Of a stretch of 64,000 nucleotides of DNA, positions 32,572-41,056 are shown one piece after another (the first letter of the stretch is position 1; each line of letters starts with the position of its first letter). Position numbers and translations under genes: made by a program. Location: the NCBI GenBank assembly GCA_963728495.1, contig CAVSKI010000010.1, forward strand, positions 372,001-436,000, in the 5' to 3' direction. The notes below the pieces were generated by a model, which did not search any database, had not been told where the DNA came from, and was given only the letters and a program-made list of their open reading frames with translations. The DNA is from JACVRW01 sp963728495 (lineage in GTDB: Bacteria > Actinomycetota > Thermoleophilia > Solirubrobacterales > Thermoleophilaceae).

Positions 32572-34095
32572 ATGCTCGCGTGTGTAGCCACCTTCGCCCT
32601 CGAAGGCGTCGCCAGCAACGAGGTGACCGTGGAGGTCGACGTTCGCCGGGGCCTTGCCGCCTTCACCCTGGTCGGCCTTCCCGACCGTGCCGTCCGCGAG
32701 TCGCGTGAGCGGGTGCGAGCCGCCGTTCTCAACTCGGGCCTCGAGTTTCCACAGAAGCGGATCACGGTCAATCTCGCGCCCGCGCACGTGCGCAAGGCCG
32801 GTCCCGGTTTCGATCTCGCGATCGCGGTCGGACTGCTGGCCGCAACCGAACAGGTTCCCCGCGAAGCGGTCGAACGCTATGCGCTGTACGGCGAGCTGTC
32901 GCTCAGCGGCGAGATCAAACCGGTTCGTGGTGCCCTGGCCGTCGCTCTGGGCGCTCGGCGAGCCGGGTTCTCCAACCTGCTGGTCCCCGAGCGAAACGCG
33001 GGCGAGGCCGCGCTGGTCGAGGGACTCGAGGTTCGCGGCGTGGCGGCTCTCGACCGCTTGGCCGATCTGCTGCACGGGCGCTGGAGCCCCGACCCCGCGC
33101 TGCCGAAGCTGCCGAAGGCCCCGGACGAGCGCTTCGACGGGCTCGACCTGGGCGACGTGCGCGGCCAGGAGGACGCCAAGCGCGCGTTGCTGATCGCCGC
33201 GGCGGGCGGGCACAACGTGCTCATGATCGGTCCCCCGGGGGCCGGCAAGACCATGCTCGCGCGGCGCCTGCCCGGCATCCTGCCGCCGCCGAGCTTCGAG
33301 GAAGCGCTCGAAGTCACCCAGGTCCACAGCGCGGCGGGACTGGGAAGCGGAAACCTTGCCACCAATCGGCCCTTCCGGGCGCCTCACCACACGATCTCTG
33401 CGCAGGGCCTGGTCGGCGGGGGCGCCCGGCCCCAGCCGGGTGAGATCACGCTGGCCCACCGCGGCGTGCTCTTCCTGGACGAGCTTCCGGAGTTCGCCCG
33501 GACCGCGATCGACGCCCTGCGGCAGCCGCTCGAGGAAGGCAGGGTCGAGATCATGCGCGGCCAGCGCACGCTCGAGTTTCCCGCCAACGCGATGGTGATC
33601 GCGGCCTGTAACCGATGTCCCTGCGCGCGCCCACCGGATACGTGTAGCTGCACGCTGCTGGAGGCTTCGCGCTATCGGCGGCGGCTCAGCGGCCCGCTGC
33701 TGGACAGAATCGACCTGGTCTGCCAGGTGGATCCGGTCCCGTCGCTCGAGCTCGTCGGCGAGCAGGGGAGCCGGAGGACCACCTCGGCGGACGTCCGCGC
33801 CGAGGTGCTTCGCGCGCGCGAGTCGCAGCGCCACCGTCTCGATCGTACGGGCGCGCTCTGCAACGGAGACATGGATGGTCGCCTCACACGGGAAATCGTC
33901 CCCCTCGAGGCGGCGGTCACCGCGCGTCTGCTCGCGGCGCGCGATCGTCTCAACCTGAGCGGCCGCGGACACGACCGCGTTCTCCGGGTGGCGCGCACGA
34001 TCGCCGATCTCGCCGGCCACAATGCAGTCGAGGCCGTCGACCTCGACGAGGCCCTTTCCTATCGTCTCGACGGGCTCGAGCTGGTGGCCGCGTGA
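32572..34095 (+). CDS. comM: ComM/YifB Mg-chelatase-like AAA+ ATPase
   Basis: 507 aa from ATG 32572 (MLACVATFALEGV). N-terminal Lon-protease-like fold (VEVDVRRGLAAFTLVGLPDRAVRESRERV), AAA+ core with Walker A GPPGAGKTMLARRLPGILPP, Walker B GVLFLDELPEF, cysteines AACNRCPCARPPDTCSC, and C-terminal MgChl helices (DRLNLSGRGHDRVLRVARTIADLAG). ComM is a branch-migration helicase that helps integrate transforming DNA. It overlaps dprA, consistent with a recombination role. Confidence 0.94.
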   Translation: MLACVATFALEGVASNEVTVEVDVRRGLAAFTLVGLPDRAVRESRERVRAAVLNSGLEFPQKRITVNLAPAHVRKAGPGFDLAIAVGLLAATEQVPREAVERYALYGELSLSGEIKPVRGALAVALGARRAGFSNLLVPERNAGEAALVEGLEVRGVAALDRLADLLHGRWSPDPALPKLPKAPDERFDGLDLGDVRGQEDAKRALLIAAAGGHNVLMIGPPGAGKTMLARRLPGILPPPSFEEALEVTQVHSAAGLGSGNLATNRPFRAPHHTISAQGLVGGGARPQPGEITLAHRGVLFLDELPEFARTAIDALRQPLEEGRVEIMRGQRTLEFPANAMVIAACNRCPCARPPDTCSCTLLEASRYRRRLSGPLLDRIDLVCQVDPVPSLELVGEQGSRRTTSADVRAEVLRARESQRHRLDRTGALCNGDMDGRLTREIVPLEAAVTARLLAARDRLNLSGRGHDRVLRVARTIADLAGHNAVEAVDLDEALSYRLDGLELVAA

Positions 34096-35234
34096 GCGCG
34101 GATCGCCGCGAGCACTTCGCCTGCGACGCCTGTCTGCGCCGCGCTGCGCTGCTCGCTCGGCTCGCGCCCCGCATCGCCGGCCTGCTCGACCGGCCGCGGC
34201 CACGCCTACGCGGGCTGCTTGCCCTGAAGGAGAGCGAGCTGCTCGCCGCCGTGGCCGCTGACCGCGCCCAGCAGATCGCCTCCGAGCTCGACCACTTCGA
34301 TGCCGACGACCATCGCGAGCGCCTGTCCGGCGCCGGGATCGAAGGCGTTTGTCATCACTCGCCGGCCTACCCGCCACTTCTGCTCGACCTCGACGACCCG
34401 CCCGCGGTGCTGTTCGGCCTGGGGCGCTTCGAGGCGCTCGACTCATTGCACGAGGAGCCGGCCGTCGCGATCGTCGGGACCCGCAACCCGAGCCCGTACG
34501 GCACCGAGGTCGCCTATTCACTGGGACGCGGTCTGGGCGCCGCCGGCGTGCCGGTGGTGAGCGGCCTCGCGCTCGGCATCGACGGCCACGCTCACCGGGG
34601 CTGTCTGGAGGGCAGGGGGCTCTCCGTCGCCGTGCTGGCCGGCGGGCCCGACGTCGTGTACCCGCTGCGTCACCGCCGCCTTCACCAGCGGGTGCGCGAG
34701 ACCGGACTGGTTCTGTCCGAGCTTCCGCCCGGCACACAGCCCTACCGCTGGAGCTTTCCGGCTCGCAACCGGATCATGGCCGGCCTGGCCCGCATGACTG
34801 TGGTCGTGGAGGCCGCTGATCCCAGTGGCAGCCTGATCACAACGGACTTTGCGCGCGACCTGGGACGCTCGGTGGCCGCGGTGCCAGGACGCGTGACCTC
34901 TCGCTTTGCCCGCGGCACGAACGGTCTACTCAAGGACGGCGCCATTCCGATCACCGGTACAGAGGATGTTCTCGACGAGCTCTTTGGCGTGGGCGTGCGC
35001 GACCTGCCGCGGGGGGTTGCGGGCCCCCGCGACCCGCCCGATCCGAGACTGGCCCGGGTGTTGGAGGCGGCCGAGCGCCTTGAGTCCGTGACGGCGATCG
35101 CCGAAGCAACCGGCCTGTCCATCGGCGACGCGCGGGCCGCCATCGCCCGCCTGGAGACGGGCGGCTACCTCGCCCGTCGCGGCCTGGGCGGCTGGGAGCG
35201 GGTGCTCGGCGTCCCTATCGTCCCGGACCCGTGA
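34092..35234 (+). CDS. dprA: DNA processing protein DprA
   Basis: 380 aa. Rossmann-like DprA core: VAIVGTRNPSPYG, SGLALGIDGHAHRG, GGPDVVYPLRHRRLH, RWSFPARNRIMAGLARMTVVVEA, SGSLITTDFARDLGR, GTNGLLKDGA. A C-terminal winged helix follows (VTAIAEATGLSIGDARAAIARLETGGYL). Loads RecA on incoming single-stranded DNA. The first 40 residues contain CDAC. GTG overlaps the comM stop (GTGA). Confidence 0.95.
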   Translation: MSADRREHFACDACLRRAALLARLAPRIAGLLDRPRPRLRGLLALKESELLAAVAADRAQQIASELDHFDADDHRERLSGAGIEGVCHHSPAYPPLLLDLDDPPAVLFGLGRFEALDSLHEEPAVAIVGTRNPSPYGTEVAYSLGRGLGAAGVPVVSGLALGIDGHAHRGCLEGRGLSVAVLAGGPDVVYPLRHRRLHQRVRETGLVLSELPPGTQPYRWSFPARNRIMAGLARMTVVVEAADPSGSLITTDFARDLGRSVAAVPGRVTSRFARGTNGLLKDGAIPITGTEDVLDELFGVGVRDLPRGVAGPRDPPDPRLARVLEAAERLESVTAIAEATGLSIGDARAAIARLETGGYLARRGLGGWERVLGVPIVPDP

Positions 35235-36424
35235 ACCACTCCGCCGCTCATCCTCCTCGGGTGTTGTCGATCGCCGGCTCTGACTCCGGCGGTGGCGCCG
35301 GCATCCAGGCTGACCTCAAAGCGTTCGCCCGCTGCGGCGTGCACGGCATGACCGCCATCACGGCGATCACCGCGCAGAACACCGTGGCGGTCACGGCGGT
35401 GTATCCGTTGCCGGAGGAGGCAATCGTCGAGCAGGTGCGCGCCGTGGCGGAGGACATCGGCGTGGACGCGGTCAAGATCGGCATGCTCGGCAGCGCCCAG
35501 ACGGTCGAGGCGGTGGCCCGGGCGCTCGATCTCGTGGGGGACGCGCCGGTAGTGCTCGACCCGGTCATGGTGGCCGAGAGCGGCGCTCGGCTTCTCGACG
35601 ACGATGCCGACGCGGCGCTGCGCGGCCGGCTGCTGCCTCGGGTAACGGTCGTCACCCCCAACCTTCCCGAGGCCGGCGCGTTGGCCGGCGCCGGGGGCGA
35701 CGCGGACGCCGAGCAGCTGGTTCGGGCGATTCACGCTCTAGGGCCGGAGGTGGTCGTGCTCACAGGCGGCCACCGAGATTCGGCCACGGATCTGTTCTTC
35801 GATGGTCGCCGGCTCGTGGAGATTCCCGGCGAGCGCCACCCCGACGGCGCGGCCCACGGGTCGGGCTGCACGCACTCGTCGGCTCTCGCCGCGCACCTGG
35901 CGCTGGGGCTCGACCCGCTCGAGGCGGCTCGTAGCGCGAAGCGCATAGCGGCCGAGGCCGTTCGCGACGGGCTTCGCGGGCTGGGTCGAGGCCCAGGGCC
36001 CGTGGACGTGATGGGCCTCATGCGCCGGCGGGAGGGGGAAATTCGCATCGCCGGCATCGACCATGTCGTGCTGACCGTCAGCAACCTCCCCGCAACGGTT
36101 GACTTCTACGAGCGCGTGCTGGGCATGCGGCCGTACACGTTCGCCGACGGCACCCGCACGGCCCTCGCCTTCGCCGAGCAGAAGTTCAACCTGCACGAAC
36201 TGGGCCGCGAGATTCTGCCCAACGCAAGGGTCGCGCGGCCGGGCTCCGCCGATCTATGTCTGCTGGTCGAGACCCCGATGGACCTGGTCGTGGCTCAGCT
36301 CGAGGCGCACAGCGTCGAGGTGGAGCAGGGTCCTGCCGCCGCCGACGGAGCCACCGGCCCGCTCAACTCAGTCTGGATCCGCGACCCCGACGGGAATCTC
36401 ATCGAGCTCGCCAACCGCGGCTAG
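35231..36424 (+). CDS. thiD: ThiD (HMP/HMP-P kinase) fused to a C-terminal glyoxalase/VOC domain
   Basis: 397 aa. Residues 1-265 are a complete ThiD: VLSIAGSDSGGGAGIQADLKAF, VKIGMLGSAQTVE, LDPVMVAESGARLL, TPNLPEAGAL and the AHGSGCTHSSALAAHLALG anion-hole/cysteine motif. Residues 270-397 form a VOC module: IAGIDHVVLTVSNLPATVDFYERVLGMR, HELGREILPNARVARPGSADLCLLVE, SVWIRDPDGNLIEL. ThiD phosphorylates the thiamin pyrimidine twice; the VOC half has possible metal ligands (H in GIDHVVL, E in NLIEL) and unknown substrate. The fusion is unusual. GTG overlaps the dprA stop. No TPP riboswitch seen. Confidence 0.9.
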   Translation: MNHSAAHPPRVLSIAGSDSGGGAGIQADLKAFARCGVHGMTAITAITAQNTVAVTAVYPLPEEAIVEQVRAVAEDIGVDAVKIGMLGSAQTVEAVARALDLVGDAPVVLDPVMVAESGARLLDDDADAALRGRLLPRVTVVTPNLPEAGALAGAGGDADAEQLVRAIHALGPEVVVLTGGHRDSATDLFFDGRRLVEIPGERHPDGAAHGSGCTHSSALAAHLALGLDPLEAARSAKRIAAEAVRDGLRGLGRGPGPVDVMGLMRRREGEIRIAGIDHVVLTVSNLPATVDFYERVLGMRPYTFADGTRTALAFAEQKFNLHELGREILPNARVARPGSADLCLLVETPMDLVVAQLEAHSVEVEQGPAAADGATGPLNSVWIRDPDGNLIELANRG

Positions 36425-36544
36425 ACGGCCCCCTGATCGTCGAAGCCGGCGCGCGACATGCTCCGGCGCATGACAAGGCGCTACTCGGCCGTCATGTCCA
36501 AAACGTCGGCTCGGCAATCCGCGGGAAACGGACCGCCGCGATGG

Positions 36545-36574
36545 CATAATGGTTCCCGCCGCCCCGGTGGCGGG
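36545..36574 (+). promoter_or_regulatory. Putative -10 box and leader hairpin before a small unknown gene
   Basis: CATAAT (36545-36550) resembles a -10 element; the hairpin CCCGCC/GGCGGG (36555-36574) lies just downstream and would be near the 5' end of the transcript. No convincing -35. The rest of the 36425-36618 gap shows no supported gene. Confidence 0.3.
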
Positions 36575-36633
36575 CGCCCAGCGGCGCACAGCGATCGAAA
36601 GTCTTCGGAGACGAACCCATCAAGTTCCTGCGC

Positions 36634-36867
36634 ATGAAGCCCGGCCACGGCGAGGTTCTGCTGGCCGAAGGAGATCCGCGCGTGCGCGAGGAAGAGGAGC
36701 GCCTGGTCGAGGAGTTCCGCCGCCAGCTCGACGAGGGCATGTGGGCGGCGGTGCCCACGACCGATGTCCGCAACGGGCGGCGTGAGGCGCGGATGGTCAA
36801 GGACTACGGGGACATCCCGGACGGAGCCGAGCGCGTGATCTTCTTCCCACGCGCCTCCGGCGGCTGA
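36634..36867 (+). CDS. Small uncharacterised acidic protein
   Basis: 77 aa from ATG 36634, not recognised. Charged and helical (EGDPRVREEEERLVEEFRRQLDEGM), then WAAVPTTDVRNGRREARMVKDYGDIPDGAERVIFFPRASGG, which looks like a compact fold. The only Shine-Dalgarno (GGAG, 36607-36610) is 8 nt from an ATC at 36619 that would give IKFLRMKPGHGE, a more natural N-terminus; the ATC may be a rare start or a changed ATG. Followed 12 nt later by another unknown gene. Confidence 0.6.
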   Translation: MKPGHGEVLLAEGDPRVREEEERLVEEFRRQLDEGMWAAVPTTDVRNGRREARMVKDYGDIPDGAERVIFFPRASGG

Positions 36868-36878
36868 GGGCGAGGGAA

Positions 36879-37481
36879 GTGCTGCTGGCGCTCCTATCGC
36901 TTGCGCTGATCGCGCTGGTGCTGGCGGCGCCGCTGATCATGCGCGAGGTGGGGCGCCTGCGAATCCGCCGCCAGGCCCGGCGAGGCGGCGGTGACCCTTT
37001 GGACGGATTTCACCTCTACGACCCCGGACGCGAACGTAGAGCGGAAGGACGGGCCCGCGAGTTGCTGCGCTCGTGCGTCAACGACGAGGAGTGGGCGATG
37101 TACCGCGACCTGGGCTTCATCCGGGTCGCCGGCAAGCACGCCCGTCGCGAGAACGACCGCGGCGCCGCGGCGCCCTACGCCTACCTGGTCTACCCGCACA
37201 AGCCGATCGTGGCCTACGTCTCGGGCAGCGGCCAGCTCCTGTCCGAGTACTGCGTCGAGTTTCCCGACCTGACCGGCGAGGCCGGCGGGCGCCACCGGCT
37301 GCCCGCGTCGGACGATGTCCTGGCCAAGTGGATGGCGCTCACCTCCGACGAGGACCGCGTGATCCGCCGGGCCAACATGCACCTCGTCGGACGGCAGCTC
37401 GACCCTGCGCGGGTCCGGCGCGACCTGTGGCGGCTTGCCGAGTGGGAGCGCCGCCGCAAGGTTCCGCAGCGTACGAAGTGA
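36879..37481 (+). CDS. Membrane-anchored protein of unknown function
   Basis: 200 aa. One N-terminal hydrophobic helix (MLLALLSLALIALVLAAPLIM), a basic stretch (RLRIRRQARRGG), then a soluble domain with EWAMYRDLGFIRVAG, YAYLVYPHKPIVAYVSGSGQLLSEYCVEFPD and DRVIRRANMHLVGRQLDP. Not assigned to a family. GTG start. Overlaps ilvD (GTGA), so probably co-transcribed with it. Confidence 0.7.
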   Translation: MLLALLSLALIALVLAAPLIMREVGRLRIRRQARRGGGDPLDGFHLYDPGRERRAEGRARELLRSCVNDEEWAMYRDLGFIRVAGKHARRENDRGAAAPYAYLVYPHKPIVAYVSGSGQLLSEYCVEFPDLTGEAGGRHRLPASDDVLAKWMALTSDEDRVIRRANMHLVGRQLDPARVRRDLWRLAEWERRRKVPQRTK

Positions 37482-39151
37482 GCGGCGACCCACGCAGCCG
37501 CAGCCGGGTTCTCCTCGATGGCCCGGACCGAGCCGCAGCCCGGGCCCAGCTCAAGGGCGTGGGCTACGACGACGACGCGCTGGGCCGCCCGATCGTGGGC
37601 ATCGCCAACACCTGGACCGAGACGATGCCCTGCAACTTCCACCTGCGCGGCCTGGCCGAGCACGTGAAGAACGGAATCCGCGCCGCCGGCGCCACCCCGA
37701 TGGAGTTCAACACCGTCGCGATCTCCGACGGGATCACCATGGGCACCGAGGGAATGCGGGCGTCGCTCGTCAGCCGTGAGGTGATCGCCGACTCGATCGA
37801 GCTGATGGCCCGCGGCCACATGTTCGATGCGGTGATCGCTCTCTGCGCCTGCGACAAGACCATTCCGGGCTGTGTGATGGCGCTCGCACGCCTGGACGTG
37901 CCCGGGCTGCTCCTCTATGGAGGCTCGATCGCGCCCGGACGCTGGCGCGGCGCCGACGTGACGATCCAGGACGTTTTCGAGGGCATCGGCGCACACTCGG
38001 CGGGTGACCTCAGCGACGACGAGCTGATCGACCTCGAGAACCACGCCAGTCCCGGGGCGGGGGCCTGCGGGGGGCAGTTCACCGCCAACACGATGGCGAT
38101 GGCGTTCGAGGTGCTCGGCATCGCACCCACAGGCAGCTCGATGGTGCCGGCGGAGGACGCCCACAAGGCGAGCGTGGCCGAGGCGTGCGGGAAGCTGGTG
38201 GTCGACGTCCTCGAGCGCGACGTCCGCCCGAGCCAGATCATCACCAAGGAATCGCTCGAGAATGCGATCGCGGCCGGGGCCATGTCGGGCGGCTCGACCA
38301 ACCTGGTGCTGCACCTGCTGGCCGTGGCCAACGAGGCGGGCGTGCCGCTGGAGCTCGAGGACTTCGACCGCATCGCCTGGGGCACACCGTTGCTCTGCGA
38401 CCTCAAGCCGGGCGGGCGCTTCGTGGCCACCGACCTCTACCGGGCGGGCGGGGTCCCGCTGGTGATCCGGCGCCTCAAGGAGGCCGGTTTGCTGCACGCC
38501 GACTGCCTGACGGTCACCGGCCAGACGATTGGTGACGTGGCCGACTCGGCCCAGGAAACGGACGGCCAGGAGGTGGTCCGGCCCGTGGAGGACGCGATCA
38601 AGCCCAACGGCGGCTTTGCGATCCTGCGCGGCAACCTGGCTCCCGATGGGTGTGTGGTCAAGCTCTCGGGCCATGGGCGGCGCGAGCACACCGGCCCGGC
38701 CCGGGTGTTCGAGAGCGAGGAGGAGGCCTTCGCCGGGGTCAAGGCCAGGGCGATCGAGCCGGGCGAGGTGGTTGTGATCCGCAACGAGGGTCCCTCCGGC
38801 GGTCCCGGCATGCGCGAGATGCTTCAGGTCACGGCCGCGCTCGTGGGCGAGGGTCTCGGCGACTCGGTGGCGCTGCTCACCGACGGTCGCTTCTCGGGCG
38901 CCACCCACGGATTCATGGCCGGCCATGTGGCCCCCGAGGCTCCCCGCGGCGGGCCCATCGCCGCGGTCCAGACCGGCGACACGATCACCTTCGACGTCGA
39001 GAGCCGCCAGCTCAACGTGGACCTCAGCGACGCCGAGATCGAGGAGCGGCTGCGCGGCTACGAGCCGCCGGCGGCGAAGTACGAGAACGGCGTGCTGGGC
39101 AAGTACTCCCGGCTGGTGGGCTCGGCCGCCGAGGGCGCTGTCACGGGCTGA
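37478..39151 (+). CDS. ilvD: Dihydroxy-acid dehydratase
   Basis: 557 aa from GTG 37478, which overlaps the previous stop; the in-frame extension upstream is not coding. Third step of valine/isoleucine and pantothenate synthesis. Fe-S cysteines are in TETMPCNFHLRGLAEHV, CACDKTIPGCVMAL and SPGAGACGGQFTANTMAM; other motifs are MSGGSTNLVLHLLA and DGRFSGATHGFMAGHVAPEA. Ends 11 nt inside the convergent PH-domain gene. Confidence 0.96.
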   Translation: MSGDPRSRSRVLLDGPDRAAARAQLKGVGYDDDALGRPIVGIANTWTETMPCNFHLRGLAEHVKNGIRAAGATPMEFNTVAISDGITMGTEGMRASLVSREVIADSIELMARGHMFDAVIALCACDKTIPGCVMALARLDVPGLLLYGGSIAPGRWRGADVTIQDVFEGIGAHSAGDLSDDELIDLENHASPGAGACGGQFTANTMAMAFEVLGIAPTGSSMVPAEDAHKASVAEACGKLVVDVLERDVRPSQIITKESLENAIAAGAMSGGSTNLVLHLLAVANEAGVPLELEDFDRIAWGTPLLCDLKPGGRFVATDLYRAGGVPLVIRRLKEAGLLHADCLTVTGQTIGDVADSAQETDGQEVVRPVEDAIKPNGGFAILRGNLAPDGCVVKLSGHGRREHTGPARVFESEEEAFAGVKARAIEPGEVVVIRNEGPSGGPGMREMLQVTAALVGEGLGDSVALLTDGRFSGATHGFMAGHVAPEAPRGGPIAAVQTGDTITFDVESRQLNVDLSDAEIEERLRGYEPPAAKYENGVLGKYSRLVGSAAEGAVTG

Positions 39152-40565
39152 GCTCCGGCGGCCGGAGACGCAGCCGCTCGAGCAGCTCGGCGGCCACGCC
39201 CGACTCGAGGTGCGCCACGCCGCCGCGCTTGCCCGAACCCACCGCCACCCCCAGCGTCGCCAGCCGGGCCCGCCGCTGAAACGGGGAGACGCTCAGCGAG
39301 TGTTCCTGCAGGCGGTCCGCGCGTGCCACCAGAGTGCGCCGAGCGAGCACGCGTCGCCTGAGTGCGAGCCGGCCCGTGGCCAGCCGCCAGCCCGCCGAGC
39401 GGTAACGCAGCAACCCATCGAGCGCCCCCGCCAGAGCCAGTACCGCAATCGCCGGCCAGGCCGGCGACCACACCGCCGTGACGGCCGCTCCCACGAGCGC
39501 GCCGAGCAGGGCTTCCGGCAACGCATAGCGCCGCGCCGCCCGCGGCGGAGGCCCCTGAAGCTCGCCCAACCCGCCCGAAAGGGCGGGCACCAGCCCACCG
39601 AGCAGGCGGTTGATGTCCGCGACCGCCACCAGCGGCAACAGAGTCTGCGCCGCGGCCGGCTCGTCGCGGTATCCGGCCGTCTGGATCCTCACCGTCGCGA
39701 GCCCGAACGGGCGCCGCACGCACCCCTCCACGACCTCGACCGCGTGAACGCGGCCGAGCGGCAGGCTCGCCGCCCGTCGGCTGAAAACGCCGCGGCGAAT
39801 GCGCAGCCGGCCGCCGTCGCGGGCCACCGTGAACCCGGCGAACGCGATCAGCGCTCCCGCAAAGGACAGCAGCCACGCCGCGCCGGCCAAGGCCGCGACG
39901 GCCAGCGCGATCTCGCCCGGCTCGTTGGGGAGGCGATCCATGAAACCCTCGCCGGGCGCGTCGACCAGCACGTCGTCGAGCAGGGCGGCGCCGCCGGCGA
40001 GCAGCGGGAGGACGACCCCGAACTGCGGCGCGGTGACCGCGGTGGCGATGAGGCCGGGCGCCCGTAGCCGCCACTCGGGAAGCTCGCGCGTCGCGGGGTC
40101 GGGTAGGCCGGCGGCCGCGCGCAGCTCATCGGCGGCTGCGTTCGACAGCGCGCGCAGCACGATCTCCCCCTCGGAGCCGCCGCCCGCGGTCTGAACGTGA
40201 AGCTGCAGCACGCCAAACAGGCGCTGGACCGGACCCTGCGAGCTGTCCAGTGCACCGATACGGCCGAGCGGAACCGCCGTTTCGTCGGGGGAGAGGATCC
40301 CGCTGTGAAAGCGCAGCGATCCACCCTGCACCTCATAGAAGGTGCTTTTCCAGCGCAACCAGCCCGCGATCCCGGCCGTCACCACGCCGACCACGCCGAG
40401 CGCGAGCGCGGCGACGGGGCTCAGGCCGCCGGCGCCCAGCACAACCACCACCACCAGGCCGATGAAGGCTTCGCGGATGTTGTCGAGCGCTCCCAGCAGG
40501 ATCTCCGCGGGATGAAGGCGGCGCCTGGGGATCAGGATCGCGCCGGGCGCCGGCTCAGAGCTCAT
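39141..40565 (-). CDS. YdbT-like membrane protein with bacterial PH (DUF304) domains
   Basis: 474 aa. Repeating unit of two hydrophobic helices followed by a bPH2 domain: RWKSTFYEVQGGSLRFHSGILSPDETAVPLGRIGALDSSQGPVQRLFGV; then ARDGGRLRIRRGVFSRRAASLPLGRVHAVEVVEGCVRRPFGL; then RYRSAGWRLATGRLALRRRVLARRTLVARADRLQEHSLSVSPFQRRARL. This matches Bacillus YdbT. The ATG overlaps the preceding YdbS-like gene by 11 nt. Confidence 0.85.
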   Translation of the reverse strand: MSSEPAPGAILIPRRRLHPAEILLGALDNIREAFIGLVVVVVLGAGGLSPVAALALGVVGVVTAGIAGWLRWKSTFYEVQGGSLRFHSGILSPDETAVPLGRIGALDSSQGPVQRLFGVLQLHVQTAGGGSEGEIVLRALSNAAADELRAAAGLPDPATRELPEWRLRAPGLIATAVTAPQFGVVLPLLAGGAALLDDVLVDAPGEGFMDRLPNEPGEIALAVAALAGAAWLLSFAGALIAFAGFTVARDGGRLRIRRGVFSRRAASLPLGRVHAVEVVEGCVRRPFGLATVRIQTAGYRDEPAAAQTLLPLVAVADINRLLGGLVPALSGGLGELQGPPPRAARRYALPEALLGALVGAAVTAVWSPAWPAIAVLALAGALDGLLRYRSAGWRLATGRLALRRRVLARRTLVARADRLQEHSLSVSPFQRRARLATLGVAVGSGKRGGVAHLESGVAAELLERLRLRPPELSP

Positions 40566-41046
40566 CGGGCTCTCGGGCGAGCAGCGCGATCCGGTCTCGT
40601 ATTCGAACGGCCTCGCCGGGCCGAAGCGCGGGTATCTCGTGGGAGCCCGCAGCGGTGTGCACGATCACCGAACGCAGCTCGAAGGTCTGGGAGAGCACGG
40701 TCTGGCGGGTGTCGACGTGCTGCACACGGGTCATCGGCACCAGCGTCCGGGTGACCACAAGCGCTCCGCGGAGCAGATCGATCTCGTAGTCGCGGACCTC
40801 GTAGCGCCAGTGGCGAAAGCGCAGCAGCGGCACCAGCAGGCCGGCCACCAGCGCCACCAGAGGCGCCAGCAGCATCAGCGCCGTGCCGATCCCGTCGGGC
40901 GCGTCGCTGGCCTCGAGCGCCGACCCGCCCCAGACGGCCGCCACCGCGAGCGGGACGGTGCGGCTCAGTCCCTGGACGATGAGGTAGCCGCGCGCCTCGG
41001 CCGGGAGGCGCTGGGTCGGTTCTGGCGTCGCGACGGCCGCCTCCAA
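40555..41046 (-). CDS. YdbS-like bacterial PH-domain membrane protein
   Basis: 163 aa. Two hydrophobic segments (TVPLAVAAVWGGSALEA; GTALMLLAPLVALVAGLLVPLL) then one bPH2 domain (RHWRYEVRDYEIDLLRGALVVTRTLVPMTRVQHVDTRQTVLSQTFELRSVIVHTAAGSHEIPAL). YdbS and YdbT are encoded together in Bacillus too. Starts at TTG 41046, 10 nt after the hydrolase stop. Confidence 0.85.
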   Translation of the reverse strand: MEAAVATPEPTQRLPAEARGYLIVQGLSRTVPLAVAAVWGGSALEASDAPDGIGTALMLLAPLVALVAGLLVPLLRFRHWRYEVRDYEIDLLRGALVVTRTLVPMTRVQHVDTRQTVLSQTFELRSVIVHTAAGSHEIPALRPGEAVRIRDRIALLAREPDEL

Positions 41047-41056
41047 GGGCCTGAGA

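Noticed and set aside
32533..34737. Long minus-strand open frame opposite comM and dprA
   Set aside because: Antisense to two well-supported genes; composition is shadow-like.
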